Origin: Candidatus Fermentithermobacillaceae bacterium
GTDB lineage: Bacteria; Bacillota; Sulfobacillia; Fermentithermobacillales; Fermentithermobacillaceae
Assembly: GCA_012841375.1 (NCBI GenBank)
Contig: DUUV01000015.1
Span: 1 to 36,363 of the forward strand
Reading direction: 5' to 3'
DNA length: 36,363 nt
Part shown: in pieces, positions 25,444 through 33,992 of the stretch
Layout of the letters: each line of letters starts with the position of its first letter
Position numbering within the stretch: the first letter of the stretch is position 1
Notes under the pieces: model-generated
The model's database searches: none
The model's input: the letters and a program-made list of their open reading frames with translations, nothing else
What the model was told of the DNA's origin: nothing
Translations under genes and position numbers: made by a program

Positions 25444-26361
25444 TCAGACGACAACCGGCAAGAGTGCCGGGTCGAAGACGATTTCCCTCGGAGATACGCT
25501 GCACCGGTATGCCAGGAGACGGACTCCCCTCCTGGCCGCTTCCGCAAGCGCCTCGGCGAACTTGGGGTCGGTATTCCGGTTGGGCGAGACCGTAAGAATA
25601 TCCTCGCGTTGGGCGATAAATACTGCGTATGCCCGGTACCCAATGGAGACTGCTTCGGCAAGCTCCCTGAGGTGCCTGGCACCCCTCTCCGTGGGAGCGT
25701 CGGGAAAAAGCCCCTTGCCGTTCACACACAAGGTAACCGACTTGACTTCTACGAGGGCCGGAGCGACGCCTGAACCCTCCAAGTAGAAGTCGAAGCGACT
25801 TCTGGGCTGCTTCCTAACTTTAGTTTTCTCCCCCAAGCCCTTGTCCGGGATCCCAGTTGTCAGGAGTCTCTCGCCGGCGTGTTCTGATTCTTCAGGTACA
25901 CGGGTCTTTCTTCTTACGCCATTACGTTCGTGGGTGTAGAGAGAATACTCGGGCCGCACCACACCATACTCGGCAAACTCGGGTACTCCTCGTGCCCGCA
26001 ATGCCTGGCCAAAAAGGCGCGTAGGGTACCGGGTGTCAACAGAAACCCACGTCGTACGGTCGTGCTCCGGGCCCCCGGACCCGTAACCCGTGAGCGGGCC
26101 ACCCGCAGACGCCAGCACCAGGTCAAAAGAGGTCTTGCGGGAGGGCAATCCTTGCCCAGTCTTCTCCCGCCCGTCCCCCACGGAACGCACCATCACCCTG
26201 TTTCCGGGGTAGATGAGTTCCTTAAGCCTCCCTGAGTCCGCTACGTGACAACGGACTTCCTTGCCATCTAGCATGACAATCGCGACAAAGCGGTTGGGGC
26301 GGTCCACAACTATGCCCTCGAGGAGATCACCCAGCAATACGCGAAAAGGGTCCGCAACCAT
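25444..26361 (-). CDS. sfsA: DNA/RNA nuclease SfsA-like protein
   Basis: SfsA-family protein. The family was named for stimulation of sugar fermentation and contains a PD-(D/E)xK-like nuclease core. Core pieces are present: FVAIVMLDGKEVRCHVADSGRL, WVSVDTRYPTRL, RFDFYLEG, VEVKSVTL and FPDAPTERGARHL. At 305 residues it is about 70 longer than usual, because of two hydrophilic insertions (about 62-102 and 137-187). The ATG shares one base with the stop of the upstream mscS gene (TGATG), so the two are translationally coupled. It is convergent with the M16 gene. Confidence 0.93.
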   Translation of the reverse strand: MVADPFRVLLGDLLEGIVVDRPNRFVAIVMLDGKEVRCHVADSGRLKELIYPGNRVMVRSVGDGREKTGQGLPSRKTSFDLVLASAGGPLTGYGSGGPEHDRTTWVSVDTRYPTRLFGQALRARGVPEFAEYGVVRPEYSLYTHERNGVRRKTRVPEESEHAGERLLTTGIPDKGLGEKTKVRKQPRSRFDFYLEGSGVAPALVEVKSVTLCVNGKGLFPDAPTERGARHLRELAEAVSIGYRAYAVFIAQREDILTVSPNRNTDPKFAEALAEAARRGVRLLAYRCSVSPREIVFDPALLPVVV

Positions 26362-27182
26362 CAGCTCTCGGTCCGGATCTTCAGAGGTGGATAAGGCCTC
26401 TTGATCCCTTCCCTATCCAGGGCCTCTTTGATCCTCAGTCTGAGTTCCCGCTCAATGGCCCATTGCTGCATTGGTTTCGTCCGGGCCCAAACGTTGACGG
26501 TGACACCAAAGGCATCCATATTACCAATCCCCAGAGGCCTTGGGCCGTCCACGATCACGGGGAACTCCTTGCGGACTTCATCGCAGACCTCTTGCATTAT
26601 GGCCATGGCGCGACGGATATCCTCATCATGGGCCAAAGGAATCTGCACAAGTGCCCTTGCCTCGGCGGCGCTGGAATTTGTGGTCTTGTCAACTAATCCG
26701 TTGGGGATTACATGTATGTCGCCGGAAAAGGCCCGGAGCTTGGTGGTTCTCAGGCCCACCTCCTGCACCACGCCGGACAGTCCGGCTACGGTGATGAAAT
26801 CACCGACATCATACTGCCTCTCGTATATGATAAAGAAACCGGTGATCACGTCTTTGACGAGGCTTTGGGCTCCGAAACCTACGGCGAGGCCGACTATGGC
26901 AACGCCGCCAAGCAAGGCCTTAATGTCAATACCCAAGAGCTGCAGCACGGTCAAAGCAGCTACTGTGCCGGCCACGTAGCGGAGGGCGCTCTTGAGTAGA
27001 CTGCCAAGAGTCTTCGCCCTTGACTCATCGAAGTGTGATCCTCCGATTTTCGCGCTACGGGCGAGCAGACGGCCTATGAGTGAGTCCCCCAGCCTCACGG
27101 CCATACCCGCTCCGAAAACCACAAGGGCGATTCGTACGGCTGTGCCTCCCAGGGCAATCAACTCCACAGACTCCAGTCCCAC
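26361..27182 (-). CDS. MscS family mechanosensitive ion channel
   Basis: Small-conductance mechanosensitive channel of the inner membrane, which relieves turgor on hypo-osmotic shock. Two N-terminal membrane helices (about residues 9-30 and 65-90) are followed by the Gly/Ala-rich pore helix GGVAIVGLAVGFGAQSLVKDVITGFF and the beta domain (YDVGDFITVAGLSGVVQEVGLRTTKL). A cytoplasmic alpha/beta domain completes a typical short MscS. The GTG at 27182 has GGAG about 10 nt upstream. A GTG at 27239 is open but without an RBS. It leads the sfsA gene in a two-gene operon. Confidence 0.93.
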   Translation of the reverse strand: MGLESVELIALGGTAVRIALVVFGAGMAVRLGDSLIGRLLARSAKIGGSHFDESRAKTLGSLLKSALRYVAGTVAALTVLQLLGIDIKALLGGVAIVGLAVGFGAQSLVKDVITGFFIIYERQYDVGDFITVAGLSGVVQEVGLRTTKLRAFSGDIHVIPNGLVDKTTNSSAAEARALVQIPLAHDEDIRRAMAIMQEVCDEVRKEFPVIVDGPRPLGIGNMDAFGVTVNVWARTKPMQQWAIERELRLRIKEALDREGIKRPYPPLKIRTES

Positions 27183-27506
27183 ATTTCTCACTCTCCTGCT
27201 GGTCGATGGTTTGTCTTTACCAATGTATCGGAGGAGCACGGAGGGGGCAACCCGACGCTTGGCACCCGGGACTTGAGATCCACGTCCGGATCAGACTCAT
27301 GACACCCGGCCCACCAGGCATTCGCCCCTAGTCCCCCGGCGTGTAACATCTGCAGAACCAGGACTCATTCGGCACGCGACACCCGGTACCCGACACTGAA
27401 CTCGGACTGGGCAAGAGAATCCGTTGATCCCATTGGGAAGGACTGGACATGAGCACCTGTAGAAGACTAAGACCACTCTCATTGTCAGGAGGTGTCGACC
27501 ACGACC

Positions 27507-28883
27507 ATGACAACCCAGAAGGCCGAATGGCAGTACATAGATGACCACTTCGAGGACTTCGTGTCCCAACTCAGGGAGGCAGTCAGAAAACCGAGCATAG
27601 CGGCTCAGAACATCGGAATGGACGAGTGCGCCGAGTACTTCAGAGCGCTCCTTGAGAGCTACGGGATACGGGCGCGCATCATCCCGACTGCCGGCCACCC
27701 GGTGGTGTTTGGCGAGATAGAAGGCAAAGACAGGGGCAAGACAGTGCTGTTCTACGACCATTACGATGTCCAACCGCCGGATCCCCTGGATGAATGGGAG
27801 TCGGACCCCTTTGCCGGGGAAATCCGTGACGGCAAGATGTACGGGAGGGGTGTCTCCGACAACAAGGGGAATGCCTGTGCGAGAATCCAGGCCGTAGGCA
27901 CACTTCTGCGACTCCGCGGCGAGCTTCCCGTAAACGTCAAGTTTCTCATCGAGGGCGAAGAGGAGATCGGCAGTACTCATCTGGCCGAGTTCATCCGCGA
28001 CAACAAGGACCTCCTGAGGGCCGACTACGGCGTCTGGGAATCGGGCTACATGTCCCCGGACGGACGCCCCGGGATGTACCTGGGAGTAAAGGGCATCCTC
28101 TACATCGAACTGGAGGCCCAAGGACCCTCCAGGGACATGCACTCGGGAAGCGCAGCCACCGTGCCCAATCCCGCATGGAGACTGGTGTGGGCGCTGTCAA
28201 CCATCAAGAATGAGAAAGAGGAAATCCTGATACCCGGGTTCTACGATGCAGTCCTCTCTCCCACCGAACGTGAAATGGAGCTCATTCGGGCTGCGGTCGA
28301 GGGTCGAGAGGGCCGAACGACCGGACATACGGCCTCAACACCTAGGCGTCAGTACGGGATACACTCTCCTCTTGCAGACCTCTCTCCGCTTGACCTCCGG
28401 GTGAGGTCTCTCTTCGGCCCGACAGCCAACATCTGTGGGTTCAGAAGCGGTTACCTTGGCGAAGGACAGAAGACCGTGTTGCCGGCTAAGGCCCTGGTGA
28501 AGATGGACTTCCGTCTCGTGCCAGAACAAGACCCTGAAGACATATATAGGAGGCTCCGCAAGCACCTGGACGACAACGGCTTTGATGACATTAAGACCCG
28601 TGTCATAACCATGGACTATCCCGTGAAGACCTCGGCCGACCACCCCGTCGTGAAGGCCGCGGAGGAAGCGGCCCTGGCGGTGTACGGGAAACCGCCCTCA
28701 ATAGCGCCTACCCAGGGCGGCTCGGGACCCATGCATCCTTTCAAGGAGTACTTGAACTTGCCCATGGTCGCCTTCGGTGTCGGATACTGGGGTTCCGGTA
28801 ACCACGGGCCGAATGAGAACATCCGTCTGGAGGACTACCGGCAGGGCATCAAGATGGCCATGGACTTCATAGACAGGCTCTGA
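27507..28883 (+). CDS. M20 family dipeptidase (CNDP-like)
   Basis: Zinc peptidase cleaving dipeptides in the cytoplasm. Metal-site segments are visible: FYDHYDVQP (H85), GRGVSDNKGN, EGEEEIGS, and the C-terminal GSGNHGPNEN. The lid domain follows DMHSGSAATVPNPAWRLVWAL. At 458 residues it matches CNDP-like dipeptidases. The AGGAGG upstream is about 14 nt from the ATG at 27507 and directly abuts a GTG at 27492, so the exact start is unresolved. It converges with the EamA transporter gene. Together with the S9 and AbgB-like enzymes it points to peptide use. Confidence 0.93.
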   Translation: MTTQKAEWQYIDDHFEDFVSQLREAVRKPSIAAQNIGMDECAEYFRALLESYGIRARIIPTAGHPVVFGEIEGKDRGKTVLFYDHYDVQPPDPLDEWESDPFAGEIRDGKMYGRGVSDNKGNACARIQAVGTLLRLRGELPVNVKFLIEGEEEIGSTHLAEFIRDNKDLLRADYGVWESGYMSPDGRPGMYLGVKGILYIELEAQGPSRDMHSGSAATVPNPAWRLVWALSTIKNEKEEILIPGFYDAVLSPTEREMELIRAAVEGREGRTTGHTASTPRRQYGIHSPLADLSPLDLRVRSLFGPTANICGFRSGYLGEGQKTVLPAKALVKMDFRLVPEQDPEDIYRRLRKHLDDNGFDDIKTRVITMDYPVKTSADHPVVKAAEEAALAVYGKPPSIAPTQGGSGPMHPFKEYLNLPMVAFGVGYWGSGNHGPNENIRLEDYRQGIKMAMDFIDRL

Positions 28884-29038
28884 TTGCAGAACATCAGGCG
28901 AGTCCAGAGCATCAGTCGTGTGGCGGCATCAGTAGCCGGAAGAGTGATCTCCGCACGAGCCATGTGGAGGGTGTTACGTAGATAAGGTTTGTGTGGTGCA
29001 GAAGGTGAAGTCGTATCTTTGCTTCATACATTATTCGG

Positions 29039-30016
29039 TCATGGACCGCAACCGACGGTTGAACGCAAACCGCGCAAGTTTCTCGCCTCGGCAACGAGCA
29101 TGCCGGCCAGAATCAGGCCTGCTCCGGCCATTTCTCTGGGCAAGAGGACTTCGCCGGCGAGAAGCCATGCGAAAAGCGCGCCGAAGACGGGTTCGGCCGC
29201 GAAAATCAAAGCCGTGTGCGTGGCGGAGGTGTACTGTTGAACCGTGGACTGCACGAGAAACGCAAAGGCGGTTGTCACGATGGAAGTGAACAAGATGGCG
29301 GGCCATGCACCGCTAGGGATTACCAACGGCCTTTCGATTGCGAGGGCTGCCACGGACGAACCCAAGGCGACTACCAACAGCTGTACTCCGGTGTACAGGA
29401 CGGTATCGCCACGGCCGGAGTACCGACTGACCAGCAGGATGTGGGCCGAAAACCCAACCGCGCACAGGAAAGTGAGGAAGTCGCCGCGGGCAACCTGGAA
29501 GGGAAGATTGAGAGACATGAGACCCAATCCAACTGCAGCCAGGATTACCCCTACAACTGTTGCCCTGTCGGGCGCCTCACGAGCAATAGCCCTGGATGCG
29601 ATAGGAACAATCACGATATACAGGCCGGTTATGAAGGCTGCCTTGCCGGCAGCGACGGTCACAAGGCCTAGGGTCTGAGTGGCGTAGGAGAAGAACAGAG
29701 CCAATCCCGTCAGCAAGCTTCCTATGTAGAACCCCCGAGAAGCTTCATACCATGCGTGACCTGGTGGAAGTCCTCTGGCCCGAGTATCTTCCCGACGTGA
29801 TACGGATGAAGCGCCTTCTGCCCCTGCGTTCCTTGCCGACGGTCTTCCTGCCCTCGCAATATGCCATATTAGAAGGATCAAACCTGCGATTAGAAACCTC
29901 ACCGCTAGATAGGTCAAAGGTCCCATCGTCTCGATGGTGTTCTTCACTACTACGAAAGTGGTACCCCACGCCAGAGTTACCAAGAGCAACAGCAAGTCTG
30001 CGACTATCTGCGACAT
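29039..30016 (-). CDS. EamA/DMT family transporter
   Basis: Drug/metabolite superfamily carrier, probably exporting an amino acid or metabolite. Ten hydrophobic segments in two EamA repeats are visible, the first starting LLLLVTLAWGTTFVVVKNTIETMGPLTYLAVRF split by the TM1-TM2 loop and the second around FLTFLCAVGFSAHILLVSRYSG. An extra polar loop (about residues 56-92, Arg/Ala/Gly-rich) lies between helices 2 and 3, larger than usual. The ATG has GGAAG about 7 nt upstream. It follows dapF by 22 nt in the same direction, so it may act on a lysine/diaminopimelate-pathway compound, which is only inferred. Confidence 0.9.
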   Translation of the reverse strand: MSQIVADLLLLLVTLAWGTTFVVVKNTIETMGPLTYLAVRFLIAGLILLIWHIARAGRPSARNAGAEGASSVSRREDTRARGLPPGHAWYEASRGFYIGSLLTGLALFFSYATQTLGLVTVAAGKAAFITGLYIVIVPIASRAIAREAPDRATVVGVILAAVGLGLMSLNLPFQVARGDFLTFLCAVGFSAHILLVSRYSGRGDTVLYTGVQLLVVALGSSVAALAIERPLVIPSGAWPAILFTSIVTTAFAFLVQSTVQQYTSATHTALIFAAEPVFGALFAWLLAGEVLLPREMAGAGLILAGMLVAEARNLRGLRSTVGCGP

Positions 30017-30038
30017 CGGCTATCTTCCATTCTCTGTC

Positions 30039-30941
30039 TCAATCATTTCTCTGTCTCGTTCGTTCCTCATAGTAGAATACGCCGCGGTATACCTCTTTGG
30101 CAGGTCCGGTCATCCACACATGACCGTCCGTCTTCCACTCGATGGTCAGCGGACCTCCGGGCAAGTTGATGGTGGTCGGGACATCCTTGTCGGCCTTCCC
30201 GTTAAGGACGGCGGCAACCAGCACAGCGCAGGCACCCGTCCCGCAGGCCAGAGTGATCCCTGACCCTCTCTCCCACACCCTCATGTCGATCTCGCTCCGG
30301 GATTTCACCGTGGCAAACTCGATGTTGGCCCTGGCGGGAAAGAGCGGGTGCCTCTCCAGTTTGGGGCCCACCTTCTCTAGTTCAACCTCCCAGACATCAT
30401 CAACAAAGATGACAAAGTGAGGATTGCCCGTGCAGACGCCCGTGCCGTAGAACACCTGGCCCTCAACTTCTACGGGCTCGTTGATGGCCGGCACCGGTCC
30501 ATCCAACCTTGAGAGGGGAATCTCGTCTCGCTCCAAACGAGGTACGCCCATATCCACCGATATGGCTTCGACTTCGCCGTCTTTGAGGATAAGGCGCGGG
30601 CGGATGATACCTGCTCTGGTTTCCACGGCGAACTCGGTCTTCCGGGTGAGACCGTGATCGTAGACGTATCTGGCGAATGACCGCATCCCGTTCCCGCACA
30701 TGTCACCTTCGGAGCCGTCTGCGTTGAAGATGCGCATGCGGAAATGACAACCCGGGGCATTGGAAGGCTCGACCAGGATGATTCCGTCGGATCCCGCCCC
30801 GAAATGCCTCTCTGCCACTACTCGAGAGAGCCGCGACCAGTCATGTTCGACGTTGTAGGCGAACCTGTCTATGAATAGGTACTCGTTTCCTAGACCTTGA
30901 ATCTTGGTGAACGGGACTTCGACTCTCTTCTTCAATTTCAT
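30039..30941 (-). CDS. dapF: Diaminopimelate epimerase
   Basis: Interconverts LL- and meso-2,6-diaminopimelate in lysine and peptidoglycan synthesis; cytoplasmic, PLP-independent. The two catalytic cysteines are C82 (GDMCGNGMR) and C233 (ACGTGACA). The N-terminal FTKIQGLGNEYLFID and GSDGIILVEPS are family hallmarks. At 300 residues it is slightly long because of N- and C-terminal tails. The ATG follows GGGGGGCGC, a poor RBS. It is the first gene of a minus-strand pair with the EamA transporter. Note that the same window carries ddh, which makes meso-diaminopimelate by another route. Confidence 0.97.
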   Translation of the reverse strand: MKLKKRVEVPFTKIQGLGNEYLFIDRFAYNVEHDWSRLSRVVAERHFGAGSDGIILVEPSNAPGCHFRMRIFNADGSEGDMCGNGMRSFARYVYDHGLTRKTEFAVETRAGIIRPRLILKDGEVEAISVDMGVPRLERDEIPLSRLDGPVPAINEPVEVEGQVFYGTGVCTGNPHFVIFVDDVWEVELEKVGPKLERHPLFPARANIEFATVKSRSEIDMRVWERGSGITLACGTGACAVLVAAVLNGKADKDVPTTINLPGGPLTIEWKTDGHVWMTGPAKEVYRGVFYYEERTRQRND

Positions 30942-31250
30942 GCGCCCCCCGGTCGTAGAAGCTGCATTCGCAAGCTCTGCCTACCACCCAAGCAGTAACG
31001 GCGGATTCATGGTACCCTGGAACCGGCCACCTGCGGTCGTGGATGGTATCAGTGCCTGTGCCCATCATAGTATACTTGGACACGAGCGGGCGATCTCCTT
31101 TGCCCACCGGGGTCCCGGCCATGTGGCGGTTCCGCTGCGAACCCGAACGAGCGCCGTCTCCCCTTGCTCAGTATGGGTTAGAGATACGGAGGCGGTCGGA
31201 GTGCGCGAATTCAACACTGAGACGCGGCAGCAGATCCTGCGGAGGATACG
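30942..31250. other. Intergenic region between divergent dapF and AAA ATPase genes
   Basis: 309 nt without a supported gene. There is an AT-rich patch with a -10-like TATACT (31071-31076, near-palindromic) but no matching -35 box on either strand. A partial inverted repeat (GTAGAAGCT with AGCTCTGCCTAC) lies close to the dapF start. No riboswitch is recognisable. Confidence 0.5.
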
Positions 31251-32069
31251 GTGACGAGGCCTCCCATCCTGCGTAGTGTCAGGTACTCTCCTCCCGAAGA
31301 CCTGCGGGAGAGAGACCGCTTTCCGTTCTGCGTACCGGGTCTTTCCCTACTGGACGACTTGGAGTTCACCTCGCCCGTCACCATCTTCGTGGGCGAGAAC
31401 GGCTCCGGAAAATCCACAGTACTGGAGGCCATCGCCGCGGCGGCCGGCTCGATCACGGTCGGGAGCTACAGTGTCGAGTCTGATCCGTCCCTCGAACATG
31501 CCCGCAACCTGGCTTCACACCTGAGGATGACGTGGACCGTCAAGACCAAGAGGGGATTTTTCATGCGGACCGAGGACTTCTTCGGGTTCGCGCAGGGCGT
31601 GGAACACACCAGACGTGACATGGAGGAGAGGCTGTCGGAGCTCGAAGAGGAGTACAAAGGACGGTCTAGATTCGCGCTCATGCAGGCCAGGAGTCCGTAC
31701 GCCGGCTCGCTATCCGCCATCGAGTCCGACTACGGCGATGGGCTGGACGCCCAGTCCCACGGCGAAAGCATACTGAAGCTCCTGAAGACCAGGCTGGTGC
31801 CGAAAGGACTCTACATCCTGGACGAGCCCGAATCCCCGATGTCGCCCCTCACGCAACTGGCATTCGTGGCCTTGGTGAAGGACGCTATCGGCCAGGGCTC
31901 ACAATTCCTGATCGCAACGCACTCACCGGTCGTGATGGCCTGCCCCGGCGCCACCATCCTATCCCTTGACGCGTCTCCGCCGGGCCCGGTTGACTACGAC
32001 GACCTAGAGCATGTGAAGTTCATGCGAGCGTTTCTGTCGAACCCGAAAGCGTTCGTCCAGAGGCTCTGA
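31251..32069 (+). CDS. Small AAA family ATPase (ABC/SMC-like)
   Basis: Stand-alone ATPase with an SMC/ABC-like head and no transporter context. Walker A is GENGSGKST (residues 48-56), Walker B is LYILDEPE (187-194), the post-Walker-B segment has SPMSPLTQLAF, and the H-motif is in IATHSPVVM. A short helical insert (about 115-140, MEERLSELEEEYKGR) replaces a long coiled coil. Relatives are predicted ATPases of unknown function. The GTG start has GGAGG 5 nt upstream. It is monocistronic and convergent with the thioredoxin-like gene. Confidence 0.85.
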   Translation: MTRPPILRSVRYSPPEDLRERDRFPFCVPGLSLLDDLEFTSPVTIFVGENGSGKSTVLEAIAAAAGSITVGSYSVESDPSLEHARNLASHLRMTWTVKTKRGFFMRTEDFFGFAQGVEHTRRDMEERLSELEEEYKGRSRFALMQARSPYAGSLSAIESDYGDGLDAQSHGESILKLLKTRLVPKGLYILDEPESPMSPLTQLAFVALVKDAIGQGSQFLIATHSPVVMACPGATILSLDASPPGPVDYDDLEHVKFMRAFLSNPKAFVQRL

Positions 32070-32089
32070 CTCGTTTCAGTCATGTGCGG

Positions 32090-32557
32090 TCACTTGATGA
32101 ACTCGTAGTTCTTGAGGATCTCCACGATTTCATCAAACTCTCTGTAGCCCGACGCAATGGCGAGGGCGGAACCGTCAGCGTCAATAAGGACCAGAGCAGG
32201 CACGCCGGATATCCGGTACTTTCCCGCCTCAACGTAGTACTTCTCGGCGTTCATCTTGGCAACGATGATCTGTTTCCCGTAGTTTTGGCTGAGGCGCTCC
32301 AGTTCAGGTTCAATAGCGTCGCACCATGGGCAGCCGTTGGTGTAGAACTCCAGGACTATCGGCTTGCCCTGTTCGAGCATCTCGGACAAGGCATCGGGTG
32401 AGACGTCCACAACCTGTGATCCTGGGTTCTCGGTGCGTGAAAGCCTCGCTTCCCAGAGATACCAAAACCCCACGAAGGCAAGTATCATCGCAAGGCCCAT
32501 GGCCTGAAAACGCCTGCCTCCAGAGGGTTTGGTCGGTTCACTCCAGTTCGCCATCAT
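32090..32557 (-). CDS. Membrane-anchored thioredoxin-like protein
   Basis: Thiol-disulfide oxidoreductase outside the membrane. One N-terminal membrane helix (about residues 18-36) is followed by a thioredoxin fold with active site C76-P-W-C79 and the cis-Pro segment SGVPALVLID. The start is one of two adjacent ATGs (32557, 32554) behind AGGAGG. The frame extends farther upstream but without RBS. It lies downstream of a CcdA-like gene, which would supply electrons across the membrane, so the two probably form a reductive relay for surface proteins. Confidence 0.92.
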   Translation of the reverse strand: MMANWSEPTKPSGGRRFQAMGLAMILAFVGFWYLWEARLSRTENPGSQVVDVSPDALSEMLEQGKPIVLEFYTNGCPWCDAIEPELERLSQNYGKQIIVAKMNAEKYYVEAGKYRISGVPALVLIDADGSALAIASGYREFDEIVEILKNYEFIK

Positions 32558-32648
32558 GTACCCTCCTACGCCCTGAATCCCCTGTGAGCCGGGTGGCTCT
32601 CGCCGTCTTGAGACAGGGCTCAATTCTCGACCGTCGCTCCCGTAGTCT

Positions 32649-33452
32649 CTAGAGATACGGCCTTAGAATTAGATACAGCCCAAAGCCGACTATCACCGTT
32701 CCGCCCAGTTTCCTGAGAGCATCGACCGCTCTCAGTCCCCGGCTGCTCGCCAGTACCGACTGAAACCGAGACGTCGCGAGTCCGGAAGCAGCAACCAGCA
32801 CCGACTGGCCAATCGAGTAGGCAAACAGCAAGATCACTCCGCGGCTCACTGACCCACTTACGGCCACCAAGGCAAGTATCGAGATTAGTGCCGGTGTGGC
32901 GCACGGCGATGCCGACAAACCGTACAGAGCACCCATTGTCAGGCCGGATAGGGCCCGCCGCACTGCCCACGAAGGACTCGTAGTTTCGCCAGGTGGATCC
33001 ATACCCGGATTCACAACGTCTCCATGTTCTCCGGCGTCCTGCCGGGCGTCAGGACCGTGGGGATGGGCGCGCCTGCTTTCATCTCTCTCGGAGTCGTCCG
33101 GACCAATTGCAAGTGGTACTGCGCAGGTCTTCGAGCCTCCAACCAATCCCAAGTAAGAGGCCCCCGCTACTAGAAAGGCCAGTCCCGCCACCCACCTGAT
33201 CCAGGGAGCCGTAAGGATGAGCGACCTGCCCAACACCGCCGCGATGACCCCGACAAATGTGAGAGCCGATGTCATCCCAATAAGGAAGAAAAGAAGGTCA
33301 CGGACACGGGCGCCCTTTCCGGCGTTCGGCGACGTCCCGGCCATGTGGCCTATCACCAGAGGGATGGCCGCCAGGGCACACGGACTCGCCGAAGCGAGAA
33401 CCCCCGCGATCAGAGCATAAAGCGGTCCGAAATACGGGCTGGACAGGTCCAT
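32649..33452 (-). CDS. CcdA-family transmembrane thiol-disulfide electron carrier
   Basis: Carries reducing equivalents from cytoplasmic thioredoxin to the outer face of the membrane. Six hydrophobic segments in two halves each carry the family Cys in an SASPC motif: C25 and C184. The loop between the halves (about 117-160) is an unusually long, Asp/His/Pro-rich insertion. The ATG at 33452 has GGAGGAGAGG about 9 nt upstream. An ORF extension to 33608 lacks support. The thioredoxin-like gene follows 91 nt downstream on the same strand and is the likely partner. Confidence 0.9.
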   Translation of the reverse strand: MDLSSPYFGPLYALIAGVLASASPCALAAIPLVIGHMAGTSPNAGKGARVRDLLFFLIGMTSALTFVGVIAAVLGRSLILTAPWIRWVAGLAFLVAGASYLGLVGGSKTCAVPLAIGPDDSERDESRRAHPHGPDARQDAGEHGDVVNPGMDPPGETTSPSWAVRRALSGLTMGALYGLSASPCATPALISILALVAVSGSVSRGVILLFAYSIGQSVLVAASGLATSRFQSVLASSRGLRAVDALRKLGGTVIVGFGLYLILRPYL

Positions 33453-33601
33453 TAGCGTCTTCCTCTCCTCCCCAAGGGTCGTCTCCTGTTCCCGGCCGGC
33501 ATCCGACCGATATCCGGAACCGGTATCAGAATTGTACCATCCACGATGTTTCAACATCGTCAGAATAGGTAAAATGCAGGATTGGACACTGCGGTGAGTG
33601 T

Positions 33602-33619
33602 CCCCCAAGAGTTTGGGGG
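33602..33619. other. Short hairpin at the edge of the G-rich tract
   Basis: CCCCCAA (33602-33608), loop GAGT, TTGGGGG (33613-33619) is a perfect 7-bp stem. Its right arm is the first G run of the tract that follows. Confidence 0.5.
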
Positions 33620-33724
33620 TCTGGCGGTCTGGGGGGGTCTGGGGGGCCTGGGCCTGAGAGGCTGTGGGGTCCGGGAGGGTCTGGGGAGTCCGGGGCTGGC
33701 GATTGGGCGGTTGGGGATTGGGGG
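33613..33724 (+). repeat. G-run tract with degenerate GGGGTCTGG repeats (G-quadruplex potential)
   Basis: About eleven runs of three or more G within roughly 110 nt on the plus strand, many in a GGGGTCTGG-like unit of about 10 nt. It lies in the 540-nt region between the divergent ccdA and ddh genes, just upstream of the ddh promoter. Confidence 0.75.
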
Positions 33725-33742
33725 TTGACCCACCCTGATAGC

Positions 33743-33771
33743 TTGACTCCCCACGACACTAGCGGTCTAAT
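33743..33771 (+). promoter_or_regulatory. Sigma-A promoter for the Cys-rich ORF and ddh
   Basis: TTGACT (33743-33748), a 17-nt spacer and TCTAAT (33766-33771) match the consensus at 10 of 12 positions. The predicted start is near 33778, about 19 nt before the small ORF. Confidence 0.7.
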
Positions 33772-33796
33772 TAATTCCAGTGATGGAGGGCGGATT

Positions 33797-33985
33797 ATGC
33801 GTGAGTCTGCGAACCTGCGATGGTCAGCGGGATCTTGCTTGGCCTGCGGGACTCTCCAGGGTTCAGCGTGGTTCTGTGGGGTTTGTTGGAGTTACGACGG
33901 ATTCTGCGGGATTCCGCGAGATGGCTTGTCCTGGAGGAGCATGAAAAGCAGGGAAAGCACGGGAAGCACGGAAGGTGGAGGTTAG
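33797..33985 (+). CDS. Possible small Cys/Trp-rich protein or leader peptide
   Basis: A 62-codon ORF with GGAGGG 6 nt before its ATG and a good promoter immediately upstream. It has five Cys (14, 17, 27, 30, 37), the first four as C-x2-C-x9-C-x2-C, like a small zinc-ribbon knuckle, plus four Trp. The C-terminal quarter is Ser/Gly/Glu-rich. Its stop overlaps the region of the ddh ribosome binding site, so translation could be coupled to ddh. I recognise no family. It could be a real small protein, a regulatory leader, or a chance ORF in G-skewed DNA. Confidence 0.4.
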   Translation: MRESANLRWSAGSCLACGTLQGSAWFCGVCWSYDGFCGIPRDGLSWRSMKSRESTGSTEGGG

Positions 33986-33992
33986 CGTGGCG

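Noticed and set aside
27240-27491. Repeated GACACCCGG motif between mscS and the M20 gene as a regulator site
   Set aside because: Only two copies about 80 nt apart, without symmetry or a promoter next to them; likely chance in GC-rich DNA.
27297-28142. Minus-strand ORF of 281 codons opposite the M20 dipeptidase
   Set aside because: Antisense to a well-conserved gene; its sequence resembles no family.
28884-29038. Terminator or small RNA between the dipeptidase and EamA genes
   Set aside because: No stable hairpin with a U tract was found; nothing specific can be said.
33797-33985. Small ORF as an attenuator for lysine
   Set aside because: It has no run of Lys codons (two Lys in 62 codons) and no terminator/antiterminator pair was seen, so a classic attenuator is not supported.
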